Below are positions 27,616-36,261 of a stretch of DNA of 64,000 bases, piece by piece. A program made the translations under genes and the position numbers. Numbering within the stretch: the first letter of the stretch is position 1; each line of letters begins with the position of its first letter. The notes below the pieces were generated by a model. It was not told where the DNA came from. It ran no database searches and worked only from the letters and a program-made list of their open reading frames with translations. Source of the stretch: JAMLHH01 sp037189845 (lineage in GTDB: Bacteria; Bacteroidota; Bacteroidia; Chitinophagales; JADIYW01); NCBI GenBank assembly GCA_037189845.1, contig JBBCIS010000014.1, positions 62,001 through 126,000 on the forward strand, read 5' to 3'.

Positions 27616-28236
27616 TTAAGCCTCTGATCCGGATTCGGAAAGCTCATTATTCAGCTGACTGATATAGTCCAGTATTTCAGTTCTGCCACGTCCTTTGGTA
27701 GAAGAAGTTGCAAACTGAAGCGGAAGAGCATCCCAGCTTTCAAGGAGCTTCTTTTTAATTTCCTGGATATTCTTTGCGATCCTGTTTTGAGTATCTTTAT
27801 CTGTTTTGGTATAGACAATGCAAAACGGAACTTGTTCCTGACCCAACCATTTAATAAATTCAATATCAATTTCCTGCGGACCTATGCTGCCATCCAGAAG
27901 AACAAATAAGCAGGTTAGCTGAGCTCTGTTTTTGAGATAATGCCTGATCATTTTGCCAAATTCAGCTCTGGCAGTTTTTGAAACCCTCGCATATCCGTAT
28001 CCGGGAAGGTCAACCAAATGCCAGGTCTTATCAATTTTGAAAAAGTTGAGTAGCTGAGTTTTACCGGGAGTACCGGATACCTTGGCCAGTGCCTTTCGGC
28101 CGGTAATTAGGTTGACCAGAGAAGATTTTCCCACATTAGATCTGCCAATGAATGCATATTCCGGAATTGTACTGTCCGGACAACCTTCTGTTTTGGAAAA
28201 ACTACCTACAAATTGAGCATCATTTACCGGATTCAC
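27616..28236 (-). CDS. engB: Ribosome biogenesis GTPase EngB (YsxC/YihA)
   Basis: 206 residues. G1 GRSNVGKSS 31-39, G3 DLPGYGYARV from Asp76, G4 TKTD 143-146, and the family's C-terminal ATSSTKGRGRTEIL. Needed for 50S subunit maturation in the cytoplasm. Transcribed divergently from ubiE across an intergenic region of about 70 bp. Confidence 0.96.
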   Translation of the reverse strand: MNPVNDAQFVGSFSKTEGCPDSTIPEYAFIGRSNVGKSSLVNLITGRKALAKVSGTPGKTQLLNFFKIDKTWHLVDLPGYGYARVSKTARAEFGKMIRHYLKNRAQLTCLFVLLDGSIGPQEIDIEFIKWLGQEQVPFCIVYTKTDKDTQNRIAKNIQEIKKKLLESWDALPLQFATSSTKGRGRTEILDYISQLNNELSESGSEA

Positions 28237-28280
28237 GATTTATCTTTATGTAAAGGTACATACTTAACCATTCATTCTTG

Positions 28281-28288
28281 TAGTTTTG
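28281..28288 (+). promoter_or_regulatory. -7 box for ubiE operon
   Basis: TAGTTTTG fits TAnnTTTG; predicted start about 28295, 14 nt before the ATG at 28309. Confidence 0.55.
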
Positions 28289-28308
28289 TGTCATCAAATT
28301 CAATCTGG

Positions 28309-29043
28309 ATGTCAAACATGAAAGTCGTAACACCCTACGGCGGAGAGCAAAATGAAAAGAAAAAAGAAGTGGCTTCTATGTTCAACAACATTGCAGGCAA
28401 CTATGATTTTTTGAATCATTTCCTGTCCATGGGTATTGATAAGCTCTGGAGAAAAAAAGTGGTGAAGATTATTCGAGAATTCCGGCCAAAGCAGATTCTG
28501 GATGTAGCTACAGGTACAGGAGATCTGGCGATTGCTTTGCTGGGTGCAAAACCTGAAAAGATTACAGGTATTGATATTTCAGAAGGAATGCTGGAAAAAG
28601 GAAGAGAAAAGATACAGGCACTCAACGTTCAGGATAGAATTCAGCTCGAATACGGCGATTCTGAAAATATTCACTTTAGTGAAGCAACTTTTGATGCAAT
28701 TACAGTAGCATTTGGTGTTCGTAATTACCAGAATCTGGACAAAGGACTGTCGGAAATGTACAGAGTTTTAAAGCCCGGATCTCCTTTGGTAGTATTGGAA
28801 TTCTCTAAACCTACCAATTGGTTTTTTAAGCAGGTATACTTTTTCTATTTTTGTAACGTTTTACCTTCCATAGGAAAATTGGTTTCCAAAGATTCAAGGG
28901 CATATACTTATCTTCCCGAATCTGTCAGAGCTTTTCCGGACGGAAGTGTTTTCGAAAATAAATTAAAAGAAGCAGGATTTAAAACAGTCAAATGTACATC
29001 TCTCACTTTTGGAATAAGTACCATATACGAAGCCGTCAAATAA
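28309..29043 (+). CDS. ubiE: Demethylmenaquinone methyltransferase UbiE/MenG
   Basis: 244 residues from ATG at 28309 (MSNMKVVTPY matches the usual Bacteroidota N terminus; a longer frame reaches back across the promoter). SAM-dependent C-methyltransferase, last step of menaquinone synthesis. Motif I DVATGTGDLAI, GIDISEGML, and the family signature FGVRNYQNLDKGLSEMYRVLKPG; the C terminus has SIGKLVSKDSRAYTYLPESVRAFP. First gene of a probable ubiE-porT-holA-MCE operon, overlapping porT by about 50 nt. Confidence 0.95.
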   Translation: MSNMKVVTPYGGEQNEKKKEVASMFNNIAGNYDFLNHFLSMGIDKLWRKKVVKIIREFRPKQILDVATGTGDLAIALLGAKPEKITGIDISEGMLEKGREKIQALNVQDRIQLEYGDSENIHFSEATFDAITVAFGVRNYQNLDKGLSEMYRVLKPGSPLVVLEFSKPTNWFFKQVYFFYFCNVLPSIGKLVSKDSRAYTYLPESVRAFPDGSVFENKLKEAGFKTVKCTSLTFGISTIYEAVK

Positions 29044-29720
29044 TCCTGACTTTATTTATGTTGATACCCGTAATGCTGTCAGCGCAGGACAGGGTGGCTA
29101 TCAACGATGCTAAATTCAAGAAGAGAAAATATCATTTCGGTATTCATGTAGGATTTAATGTGGCTGATTTTAAGATCAGACATAGTGAAAGCTTTATCTA
29201 TAATGACAGTATCCTTGGAGTGAATTCTAAAGTAGGTCCGGGCTTCAACCTGAATATTTTGGGAAGCTTGCACCTGACTAAAAATCTTGAGCTGAGGATG
29301 GTGCCGGGAGTTGCTTTCTCAGAAAGATATCTGGTATATGATATCAGAAATGGAGCTCCTGCTGAAAAGAAATTAGAGTCTATTGTGGTGGAAACACCGG
29401 TACATATCAAATTTAAATCGGATCCTATCAAGGATTTTAAAGTGTATGTTTTCGGTGGAATGAAATATGGATATGATATGGCATCCAATTCAAAGGCACG
29501 CAGGGCAGAAGATCTGGTAAAATTGTCACGCCATGATTTATCTGTAGACTATGGCTTCGGTTTTGAGATACATTTCCCGTTATTTATTCTTGCCCCGGAA
29601 TTTAAAGTGTCCAACGGATTGAGGAATGTGCATAGCCTTGACAGAAATCTGAGCTTCTCCAATGCTATTGACGGATTGAGAACCCGTACATTTTTATTCT
29701 CAATAAATTTTGAGGGTTAA
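28992..29720 (+). CDS. porT: PorT-family T9SS outer-membrane protein
   Basis: 242 residues. An N-terminal signal (RSRQIILTLFMLIPVMLSAQ) precedes an eight-stranded beta-barrel pattern: FGIHVGFNVADFKIRH, GVNSKVGPGFNLNILGSLHL, LELRMVPGVAFSERYLVY, SIVVETPVHIKFKS, FGGMKYGYDMASN, LSVDYGFGFEIHFPLF and a last strand TRTFLFSINFEG. This matches PorT, an outer-membrane component needed for T9SS and gliding. The start overlaps ubiE by 52 nt; the internal ATG at 29058 would cut off the basic part of the signal, so the upstream ATG is kept. The ubiE-porT neighbourhood is usual in Bacteroidota as far as I recall. Confidence 0.87.
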   Translation: MYISHFWNKYHIRSRQIILTLFMLIPVMLSAQDRVAINDAKFKKRKYHFGIHVGFNVADFKIRHSESFIYNDSILGVNSKVGPGFNLNILGSLHLTKNLELRMVPGVAFSERYLVYDIRNGAPAEKKLESIVVETPVHIKFKSDPIKDFKVYVFGGMKYGYDMASNSKARRAEDLVKLSRHDLSVDYGFGFEIHFPLFILAPEFKVSNGLRNVHSLDRNLSFSNAIDGLRTRTFLFSINFEG

Positions 29721-29744
29721 GAATAAACTCCTTATTTCGTAGTC

Positions 29745-30767
29745 ATGTCAGTTTCGTATCAGCAGATCATTCAGGATATAGAAAAAGGGAAATTTGCACC
29801 GGTATATTTTCTGGCAGGCGAGGAATCTTTTTTTATAGATGAAATTGAGAAAGCTATATTGAAGCATGCTTTTCAGCCGGGAGAAGAAGATTTTAACCTG
29901 GATATTGCTTACGGTAAGGATATCAGCGGAATATCAGAGATCCTGAACATCTGCCAGCAATATCCCGTTTTTGCTTCCCGCAGAGTTGTAGTAGTAAGAG
30001 AAGCCCAGCATCTGAGCAGAAAAGATCAGTGGGAACCTCTGGCAAACTATGTGAAGCAACCCATGGATTCTACAGTTCTGGTGATTTTATTCAAACATAA
30101 ATTACTGGATAAAAGATGGGATGTAACGAAGAAAATTGTTTCATCATCATTGTATTTTGAATCTGGGAAGCTCAAAGAGGACGAAGTTCCGCACTGGATA
30201 AAAAGATGGATTGAATCTGCGGGATTCCGTATAGATCAGAATAATTCAATGACCATTGCTGAAAATTTAGGGAATGATCTTTCACGAATTGTCAATGAAA
30301 CAGAAAAATTAACCTTAATTCTTCCGCAAGGAGCTGTAATTGATGCTGAGGCTATTGAAAAATATATTGGTATCTCAAGAGATTACAATAGTTTTGAATT
30401 GTCCAATGCTGTACAGCAGCACAACATTGCCAAAGCAGTAAAGATTATAGATTATTTTTCAAAAAATCCCAAATCCGGACCTTTCCCTTTAATTATAGGC
30501 ACTTTGTACACTTTCTTTTCAAGAATGTGGCTGTATTATCAGATGTCGCCTGATGAAAAGAGAAACGATGCCCATCTTAATAAAGTATTAGGTGGTTACT
30601 ATGGTGCCATGAATGTAAAAAGTGCTGCACGGTTTTATTCCGCACAAAAATCAGAACAGGCTATTGCCTTGCTGGCAGAGTATGACGTCAGATCTAAAGG
30701 TGTGGACAATAAAAATACCAGCGAGTACGAATTAATGCTGGAACTGATCTATAAACTTATGCACTAA
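29745..30767 (+). CDS. holA: DNA polymerase III subunit delta
   Basis: 340 residues, family length. N-terminal AAA+-like fold (FAPVYFLAGEESFFIDEIEKAI, RRVVVVREAQHLSRKD) and C-terminal collar (NSFELSNAVQQHNIAKAVKII, SEYELMLELIYKLMH). Subunit of the clamp loader that opens the sliding clamp. Starts 24 nt after porT; the MCE lipoprotein follows after 6 nt, so all are probably one transcript. Confidence 0.93.
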   Translation: MSVSYQQIIQDIEKGKFAPVYFLAGEESFFIDEIEKAILKHAFQPGEEDFNLDIAYGKDISGISEILNICQQYPVFASRRVVVVREAQHLSRKDQWEPLANYVKQPMDSTVLVILFKHKLLDKRWDVTKKIVSSSLYFESGKLKEDEVPHWIKRWIESAGFRIDQNNSMTIAENLGNDLSRIVNETEKLTLILPQGAVIDAEAIEKYIGISRDYNSFELSNAVQQHNIAKAVKIIDYFSKNPKSGPFPLIIGTLYTFFSRMWLYYQMSPDEKRNDAHLNKVLGGYYGAMNVKSAARFYSAQKSEQAIALLAEYDVRSKGVDNKNTSEYELMLELIYKLMH

Positions 30768-30773
30768 CCAGAT

Positions 30774-31223
30774 ATGAAAAGGTTGCTGAATCTTATTTTG
30801 ATTATTTCATTCTACTCATTCACTACATCCTGTAATCCTATGGATTACTTTAAATATTATACAGTTTTTCTGAACGTTCAGGATCTGAATGGATTGAAAG
30901 AGGGCGCTGTCGTATTGAGTAAAGGAAATCAGGTGGGAAAGGTTTCAACCATACAGCAGAGTGAAAAAGAGAGCCATATTGTGGTATTGACCATCAATAA
31001 TGATTTTTTGATTCCTGTTAATTCAGAAATCAGAGTAGTTTCGGATATAGAAAATACCTCTGCTTATTTAGAAGTGCTGATGTCCCACTCCAAAAAGAAT
31101 TACTCTGCAGAAGATACCATTCATTCTCAGGGAACAATTCTTTTAAATAAGGATATTCAGTTAGAAGAAGTGAAAATTCCTTTGGATTCTTTACCGGAGG
31201 GAATCAGATCTTTGATGCAGTAG
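30774..31223 (+). CDS. Single-MCE-domain lipoprotein (MlaD-like)
   Basis: 149 residues. Lipoprotein signal with lipobox TTSC (Cys20), then one MCE/MlaD domain: TVFLNVQDLNGLKEGAVVLS, KGNQVGKVSTI, IVVLTINNDFLIPVNSEIRV. MlaD proteins form rings that carry phospholipids between membranes together with an MlaE/F ABC transporter, but no such genes are adjacent. This one is short, lacks the C-terminal helical needle of many Bacteroidota MCE proteins, and is lipid-anchored instead of carrying a transmembrane helix. It follows holA by 6 nt. Confidence 0.72.
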   Translation: MKRLLNLILIISFYSFTTSCNPMDYFKYYTVFLNVQDLNGLKEGAVVLSKGNQVGKVSTIQQSEKESHIVVLTINNDFLIPVNSEIRVVSDIENTSAYLEVLMSHSKKNYSAEDTIHSQGTILLNKDIQLEEVKIPLDSLPEGIRSLMQ

Positions 31224-31310
31224 ATGTGTTCGGGATTCAACGTTTAAGGTTCAAAGTTAGTTGATACAGGGTTCGGCTCACGGATGTAGGGGGAGTATCT
31301 GTAAATACGG

Positions 31311-31338
31311 TTGTCTGTGGACTGTTAACCGCAGACAA
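31311..31338. other. Hairpin between convergent genes
   Basis: TTGTCTGTGG and CCGCAGACAA form a 10-bp stem with one G-U pair around loop ACTGTTAA. No U run follows on the forward strand. It abuts the LuxE-like stop and may mark the ends of both transcripts. Confidence 0.45.
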
Positions 31339-31339
31339 T

Positions 31340-32326
31340 TCAGGAAAACATCAGGTTACAGCCTCTGACATCACTGTAGTCTGAGCGTCCCAGCACTTTA
31401 AAACTGCCATCATCATAAAATTCTCCGATGTCCATAGTCGCCAGAAAAGAGCAGGAATGAATATTAGATAGATCTATCACATTAATATTTCCCCGGCCTT
31501 TGGTAGCCTGCACGTCAAATGGATCATAAGGATTTCTTTTGAGAGCTTTGAGGGTCGGCGAACAATAAAAGACGCCATTATCTGTAGAATATGCCTGTGA
31601 AAACATTTCAGACATGCCATATTCAGAATGTATTTCTTTTGGCTGAAGCCGTTGTCGCAGGTAGCTGTGCAATTCCTCTCTGGTAAGTTCTTTTCCCCGG
31701 CCTTTCATTCCTCCGGTTTCCACAACGGTGAGATGAGGAAAGTTACCCGGAAATTTTTCTGCAAATTCCAGTAACGCAAAGGTGACTCCGAACAACATAA
31801 CTTTTTTGCCTGATATCAGGAGATTATTCAGAATCTGAGATAGATTTTCATAATTATACAGATAAAAGCCATTTTCCGGTTGAGCCGAATGTTGCATCAA
31901 GCCTTTGACCATGTTCACCAGCGAAGCATGCTTCCTTTCCAGGTAAGAAGGGAGTAGTCCTAATATTACCCATTCAGAAGGCTGGCCGTAATTTTTTTGA
32001 AATCCGGTCAGATAGCTTTTCTCATAAATATCCAGATCCTGAAAATAATGCCTGCTTTGTAATGTTCCCGTAGTACCGCTGCTTTCGAAATAATCAACGG
32101 GCCGCAGCTCTTCAGAAATGATGATATGATATTTAAAAAACTCTACCGGTAAGAAAGGAATGGTATAAATATCCTTTACAGAATTTTTTTTATTTAAATA
32201 ATTAACAAATTGCTTGTAAATTGGGTTGTAGTAATATTGATATTCAAATATCTCTAATGCTAGCTGATCGAACTCAGAGGAAGGTATGTCGAAAATCCTG
32301 GTACCTGTTTTGAGAAAATCCTGCAT
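31340..32326 (-). CDS. LuxE-like acyl-protein synthetase / adenylate-forming enzyme
   Basis: 328 residues. The adenylate-forming P-loop FESSGTTGTLQSRH is at about residue 82-95; later VVETGGMKGRGKE and HSEYGMSEMFSQAY match the A5 region of LuxE and phenylacetate-CoA ligase-like enzymes. LuxE activates fatty acids and transfers them to an internal cysteine; whether that happens here is unknown, and no luxC/D partners are present. Divergent from a lipoprotein gene with a 50-bp spacer. Confidence 0.8.
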   Translation of the reverse strand: MQDFLKTGTRIFDIPSSEFDQLALEIFEYQYYYNPIYKQFVNYLNKKNSVKDIYTIPFLPVEFFKYHIIISEELRPVDYFESSGTTGTLQSRHYFQDLDIYEKSYLTGFQKNYGQPSEWVILGLLPSYLERKHASLVNMVKGLMQHSAQPENGFYLYNYENLSQILNNLLISGKKVMLFGVTFALLEFAEKFPGNFPHLTVVETGGMKGRGKELTREELHSYLRQRLQPKEIHSEYGMSEMFSQAYSTDNGVFYCSPTLKALKRNPYDPFDVQATKGRGNINVIDLSNIHSCSFLATMDIGEFYDDGSFKVLGRSDYSDVRGCNLMFS

Positions 32327-32376
32327 AAAGTTTTATAGAGTAGATAATATTATGTGATAAAGTTAGTTATTCCATC

Positions 32377-32847
32377 ATGAAGTTGAAATTAATCTCTGTA
32401 TATCTTCTGTTAACCGCATTATGCGCTTCTTGTTTCAATGCACCGGATTATCCGGATCAGCCGGAGATTTCAGTCAACGAAATCAGAAAGTCAAGAACAC
32501 TGCCTTTGCCGGGAGATTCAGTGATAGTGGTACTTGGATTTAAAGATGGTAATGGAGATCTGGGAAAAAGAAATCAGGCTGACACTACCCCCAACTTATT
32601 TATCACCGATAAAAGATTCAGTGTAATAGATTCATTGAGCTATTCCATTCCTAATATTCCTCAGAATGGAAGTGTGAGTGATGTCTCCGGAGAAATTGAG
32701 ATCAATCTTTTATCCAAAATATATTGTAATCCACTTTATCCCGGAAAACTGAAAGATACGCTGGAGTTTGAGATCCAGGTAAGAGACAGAGCAGGCAACT
32801 TTAGTAATAAAGTGACTACAGGTCCGATTGAAATTACTTGCCAGTAA
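32377..32847 (+). CDS. Lipoprotein of unknown function
   Basis: 156 residues. Lipoprotein signal, lipobox CASC (Cys about 19). Mature part beta-rich with FKDGNGDLG, a calcium-binding-like DxNxD loop, and a C-terminal FEIQVRDRAGNFSNKVTTGPI that reads like an Ig/cadherin-type strand pair. Similar 15-20 kDa lipoproteins with a DGNGDLG motif are frequent in Bacteroidota; function unknown. Its 3' end overlaps the convergent rnhA by 14 nt. Confidence 0.75.
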   Translation: MKLKLISVYLLLTALCASCFNAPDYPDQPEISVNEIRKSRTLPLPGDSVIVVLGFKDGNGDLGKRNQADTTPNLFITDKRFSVIDSLSYSIPNIPQNGSVSDVSGEIEINLLSKIYCNPLYPGKLKDTLEFEIQVRDRAGNFSNKVTTGPIEITCQ

Positions 32848-33295
32848 ATCCCTCATCTACATAATGCGGACCATGATCCGCAGCTACAGTAGCCAGTTCA
32901 TCACATAAGTTATTGTAGTAGTTGTCTGCATGACCTTTTATCCATACAAAACGGATATTGTGCTTTTTATGTAATAAGACATATTTTTTCCAGAGATCCG
33001 GATTTTTTTTGTTGTCAAAGTTGGGCTTGGCCATCCATTTGAAAACCCATCCCTTGGTAACACTATCTACAACATATTTGGAGTCTGAGTATATAATGAC
33101 ATTCAACCCCTCTTTTTTTAATGCTTCCAGGCCTACAATGACGGCCATAAGTTCCATGCGGTTGTTGGTAGTATGCTTAAAGCCGATAGAAATTCTTTTT
33201 TCCTTCCCGTTAGCTCTTAAAATAACACCCAAACCTCCCGGACCGGGATTCCCGCGGGAAGAGCCGTCTGTGTAAATCTCTACTACCTGTAACAT
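32834..33295 (-). CDS. rnhA: Ribonuclease HI
   Basis: 153 residues. Degrades RNA in RNA-DNA hybrids (R-loops, Okazaki primers). All catalytic positions are present: Asp10 (EIYTDGSSRGNPGPGG), Glu48 (NNRMELMAV), Asp71 (IIYSDSKYVVD), His121 (WIKGHADNYYNNLCDELA) and Asp131. Converges with the preceding lipoprotein gene (14-nt overlap) and is divergent from nth, 28 bp away. Confidence 0.97.
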   Translation of the reverse strand: MLQVVEIYTDGSSRGNPGPGGLGVILRANGKEKRISIGFKHTTNNRMELMAVIVGLEALKKEGLNVIIYSDSKYVVDSVTKGWVFKWMAKPNFDNKKNPDLWKKYVLLHKKHNIRFVWIKGHADNYYNNLCDELATVAADHGPHYVDEGFTGK

Positions 33296-33323
33296 TTTCG
33301 TGAAAATTAACTAATTTGGTTGA

Positions 33324-33956
33324 ATGGCAAAGCGAATGGCAAAAAAAGAAAAGATAAATTTTATCGAAACTACTTTGAACCAACTTTACCCCGAAACGCC
33401 GATACCTTTAAATCATAAAGATCCGTATACCTTATTAATAGCAGTTTTGTTATCAGCTCAATGCACGGATGAAAGAGTAAATAAAATTACTCCATTTTTA
33501 TTTGCAGAGGCTGATAATCCATTTGATATGATGCATTTACCAGTAGATAAGATCAGGGAAATTATCAGACCATGCGGATTATCACCGAGAAAGTCACAGG
33601 CGATTTCAGAGCTTTCAAGGATTTTAGTAGAAAAATTTGAAGGACAGGTGCCTCAGAGTTTCGAAGAGCTTGAAAAATTGCCCGGAGTAGGACATAAGAC
33701 AGCATCTGTAGTGATGAGTCAGGCGTTTGGTGTACCGGCATTTCCGGTAGATACCCATATTCACCGTTTGGCGCAGAGGTGGCAGCTTACCTCCGGTAAA
33801 AATGTCGTACAAACGGAAATCGATCTGAAAAAATCATTTAAAAAAGAGCATTGGAACAAATTGCATTTACAGATTATATATTACGGCAGAGAATATTGTC
33901 CTGCGCGGGGACATGATTTAAATAAGTGTGAAATATGTAGAGTATTAGAGCGTTAA
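33324..33956 (+). CDS. nth: Endonuclease III with reduced Fe-S cluster motif
   Basis: 210 residues. Bifunctional DNA glycosylase/AP lyase for oxidised pyrimidines. Helix-hairpin-helix LPGVGHKTA with catalytic Lys125, and catalytic Asp143 in FPVDTHIHRLAQR. The C-terminal cluster is unusual: Cys192, Cys202 and Cys205 (spacing 9 and 2) and then the protein ends, without the fourth cysteine of the usual C-x6-C-x2-C-x5-C motif. It may lack the [4Fe-4S] cluster or use a different ligand. Confidence 0.93.
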   Translation: MAKRMAKKEKINFIETTLNQLYPETPIPLNHKDPYTLLIAVLLSAQCTDERVNKITPFLFAEADNPFDMMHLPVDKIREIIRPCGLSPRKSQAISELSRILVEKFEGQVPQSFEELEKLPGVGHKTASVVMSQAFGVPAFPVDTHIHRLAQRWQLTSGKNVVQTEIDLKKSFKKEHWNKLHLQIIYYGREYCPARGHDLNKCEICRVLER

Positions 33957-34163
33957 GATTGGTATAGGAAATTTTTTGCTAAAAAAAGAACCTTGAATTT
34001 AAAATTTTATTCATTCAAAAATTTTGAGAAAAAATATTTGCTTAACAGTTAAATATTCATATTTTCAATTCCAGTAAAAAAAACGTTATAGTTTTTAAAT
34101 CTAACAGGCTCCTATGGATAAAACTTTTAATAAGAATTTTATAATTAAATCGAGAAGAATTAA

Positions 34164-35117
34164 ATGAGAAATTCAAGGAGTTTATTGCTTTTGGTTGCCT
34201 TGCTTTTATCTGCTTTTATATTTGAAGCTAAGGCACAGAGATTTCAACCTTCTCATTCTATAGGATTTTCAGCAGGAGTATCTTCTTTTTTAGGAGATTT
34301 GGGCGGATCAAGAAATATTGGTAGAGGATTTGTTTATGACCTTGATATTCAGGCTACACGTCCGGCTATAGGCGTATTTTATAAATATAATGCAAATTAT
34401 TTTTTATCCTTTAAAGGAGAATTTGCTTATACCCAGCTTGTTGGGAATGATGCTTTTACTCCTGCGCAAATGTATGTGGATGGAGCATATCCCAGAAGAT
34501 ATAGAAATTTACAATTTACCAGTCCGGTAATTTCAGTCGGTGGTATGGTGGAATTGAACTTATATAAGTATGAAGTAGGAAATTCTGATAACTTTAAGTT
34601 CGCTCCGTTTATCGGTATCGGTGGTGGTGGTTTTTGGTTTGATCCGAGAACTACTGATCCTTTGACTGGTGAAAAGATCCGGCTGCAACCTTTGGGAACA
34701 GAAGGACAAGGCCTTCCTGGTTACCCTGAAAGATATAAATTATTTCAGCCACAGGTGATGGGCTCAGCTGGTCTGAAGTTTAATGCCGGACCGGCATTGG
34801 CGATGACTTTCGAAGTTGTATATCATCAGACTTTTACCGATTACCTGGATGATGTATCTACAAATTATGTAGACCCAATGGTATTCTATAATTACTATGA
34901 TAACCAGACTGCTGCCCAGATAGCAAGAATGCATAACCGTTCACCTGAATTAGGTTTGACTGATCCGGCTCTGACTGTAATTACAAGACCAGGAGAAATC
35001 AGAGGCGATGAAACTGATAAAGATCAGTTTTTCAGAGTACAGGCATCTTTTGTATTTTTAATCGGAGCGAAAAGAGGTGGTAAAGCTTCTAATTTGTATC
35101 GTTGTCCGGTTTGGTAA
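34164..35117 (+). CDS. PorG-like (DUF6089) outer-membrane beta-barrel protein
   Basis: 317 residues with signal peptide (SLLLLVALLLSAFIFEAKAQ). The opening strands HSIGFSAGVSSFLGDLGGS and RPAIGVFYKYNANYFLSFKG match the DUF6089 family that includes PorG, the outer-membrane anchor of the T9SS PorK/N ring; FAPFIGIGGGGFWFDP and the C-terminal FFRVQASFVFLIGAK are further barrel strands. Whether this is PorG itself or a paralogue cannot be told. A 207-bp AT-rich upstream region has no clear promoter box. The 3' end overlaps the convergent DUF2750 gene by 29 nt. Confidence 0.75.
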   Translation: MRNSRSLLLLVALLLSAFIFEAKAQRFQPSHSIGFSAGVSSFLGDLGGSRNIGRGFVYDLDIQATRPAIGVFYKYNANYFLSFKGEFAYTQLVGNDAFTPAQMYVDGAYPRRYRNLQFTSPVISVGGMVELNLYKYEVGNSDNFKFAPFIGIGGGGFWFDPRTTDPLTGEKIRLQPLGTEGQGLPGYPERYKLFQPQVMGSAGLKFNAGPALAMTFEVVYHQTFTDYLDDVSTNYVDPMVFYNYYDNQTAAQIARMHNRSPELGLTDPALTVITRPGEIRGDETDKDQFFRVQASFVFLIGAKRGGKASNLYRCPVW

Positions 35118-35541
35118 TGATATAAGGCTCAATAGTTGAAATATACTCTTCCAATCCATTATAGTTTTCTAACTGGACCTCCTTGTTATTGATGACAAGC
35201 TGTTTCGCTATTGCATACGCAAGTTCCAGAGGCTCGTACTCAATAGGATCTTCTGATTCGTTATTGATATTCAGGCAAAAGACCAGACCATCGTTAAATA
35301 TTCCTACGCACCAGTCTTCCAGGAAACTATTCAACTCAATTTTCTCCAGGGTGTAATCAGTCCATTCTTCCTGAATGTTCTTTATAGCTAATGCATTATT
35401 GGACCAGATGCACATCGCTTCAACAGGAGTGCCGTCATCGTCATTTTCAAAAAGAGATTCTACTGAGGCATAATTTTCTTCAGTTTTCAGGGCATACACA
35501 TTGCCCGATTGAATGATTTCTTCTATGAATAGCTTTAACAT
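35089..35541 (-). CDS. DUF2750 family protein
   Basis: 150 residues, cytoplasmic, acidic. The pattern VYALKTEENYASVES, EAMCIWSNNALAIKNIQEEWTDY, IELNSFLEDWCVGIFNDGLVFCLNIN and EYEPLELAYAIAKQL fits DUF2750, in which the central W-S/A, FLEDW and the C-terminal EPLELA are conserved. Function unknown. It lies 94 bp downstream of a lipoprotein gene on the same strand but is separated from it by a terminator. Confidence 0.7.
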   Translation of the reverse strand: MLKLFIEEIIQSGNVYALKTEENYASVESLFENDDDGTPVEAMCIWSNNALAIKNIQEEWTDYTLEKIELNSFLEDWCVGIFNDGLVFCLNINNESEDPIEYEPLELAYAIAKQLVINNKEVQLENYNGLEEYISTIEPYIITKPDNDTN

Positions 35542-35574
35542 TTTATTTCTGTTTGGTGAATGGCAATTGCATGT

Positions 35575-35612
35575 AAAAATAAAAGTCTGTCTTCACAAAA
35601 GGAGGACAGACT
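35575..35612 (-). terminator. Terminator after HGQPGHRC lipoprotein
   Basis: Reverse strand AGTCTGTCCTC / GAAGACAGACT (11 bp with one G-U pair), then TTTTATTTTT. Confidence 0.85.
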
Positions 35613-35635
35613 CTATGAAGATCTTGTATTAACAA

Positions 35636-36142
35636 TTAATCAGGTAAAGGCTGGCCCACAGGAATTTCACATCTGTGTCCCGGTTGCCCGTGTTCAGGAT
35701 TTAGTTTTACATTACCCGATTGGGATAGTGATGGGGGGGCACTTTGTACCGGAGTAACAGCTGCTGGTGTAGATTGAGCCGGTGGCGTCAACTGTACAGA
35801 TGGAGTTGGAGCAGGTGCTGGTTGTTGCTGAGGCGCTGAATTCAACGGAGCTCCTACTGGAATATCACACCTGTGTCCGGGTTGCCCATGCTCGGGATTT
35901 AACTTTACATTGGAGTTTGAAGGTGCAGGTTGAGTATTAAGCGTAGTAGGAGCTGCAGTAGGTTGTATACTTATCTCATTGCTGGTTCCGGGTGCTAAAG
36001 AGTTATTTGGATTGGAGAAATAATCTACTTCTTGTTCTAATTCAGTTGCAGTAGTACCTTCCTGGAGCTTTAAATCATTTTCCTGGTTACAGGCTAGCAG
36101 AGCTAACGGCATTAAAGCGCAGAAGATGTATGATTTTTTCAT
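35636..36142 (-). CDS. Lipoprotein with two HGQPGHRC motifs
   Basis: 168 residues. Lipobox LLAC (Cys18). After an acidic segment come Pro/Gln/Ser/Thr-rich linkers holding two nearly identical 23-residue units at 78-100 and 144-166 with the core LNPEHGQPGHRC followed by D/E-IPVG and PL. This cysteine-histidine unit occurs, usually once, at the C terminus of small Bacteroidota lipoproteins. The fixed His-His-Cys pattern suggests a metal- or haem-binding or cross-linking motif presented on a flexible stalk. Function unknown. Confidence 0.75.
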   Translation of the reverse strand: MKKSYIFCALMPLALLACNQENDLKLQEGTTATELEQEVDYFSNPNNSLAPGTSNEISIQPTAAPTTLNTQPAPSNSNVKLNPEHGQPGHRCDIPVGAPLNSAPQQQPAPAPTPSVQLTPPAQSTPAAVTPVQSAPPSLSQSGNVKLNPEHGQPGHRCEIPVGQPLPD

Positions 36143-36261
36143 GTTAGAATTATATTTTTCTGAAAATAGAAAAATTCTTTCTTTTAAAATGTTATCATCA
36201 ATTAAATGTTGGCCTTTACTCTGCTAATACGATAATTTAATAGTATTTGAAAGCTGTATGA

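Noticed and set aside
35560..35757. 65-residue forward frame opposite the HGQPGHRC lipoprotein
   Set aside because: Antisense shadow crossing the lipoprotein terminator; the reverse gene has lipobox and repeats.
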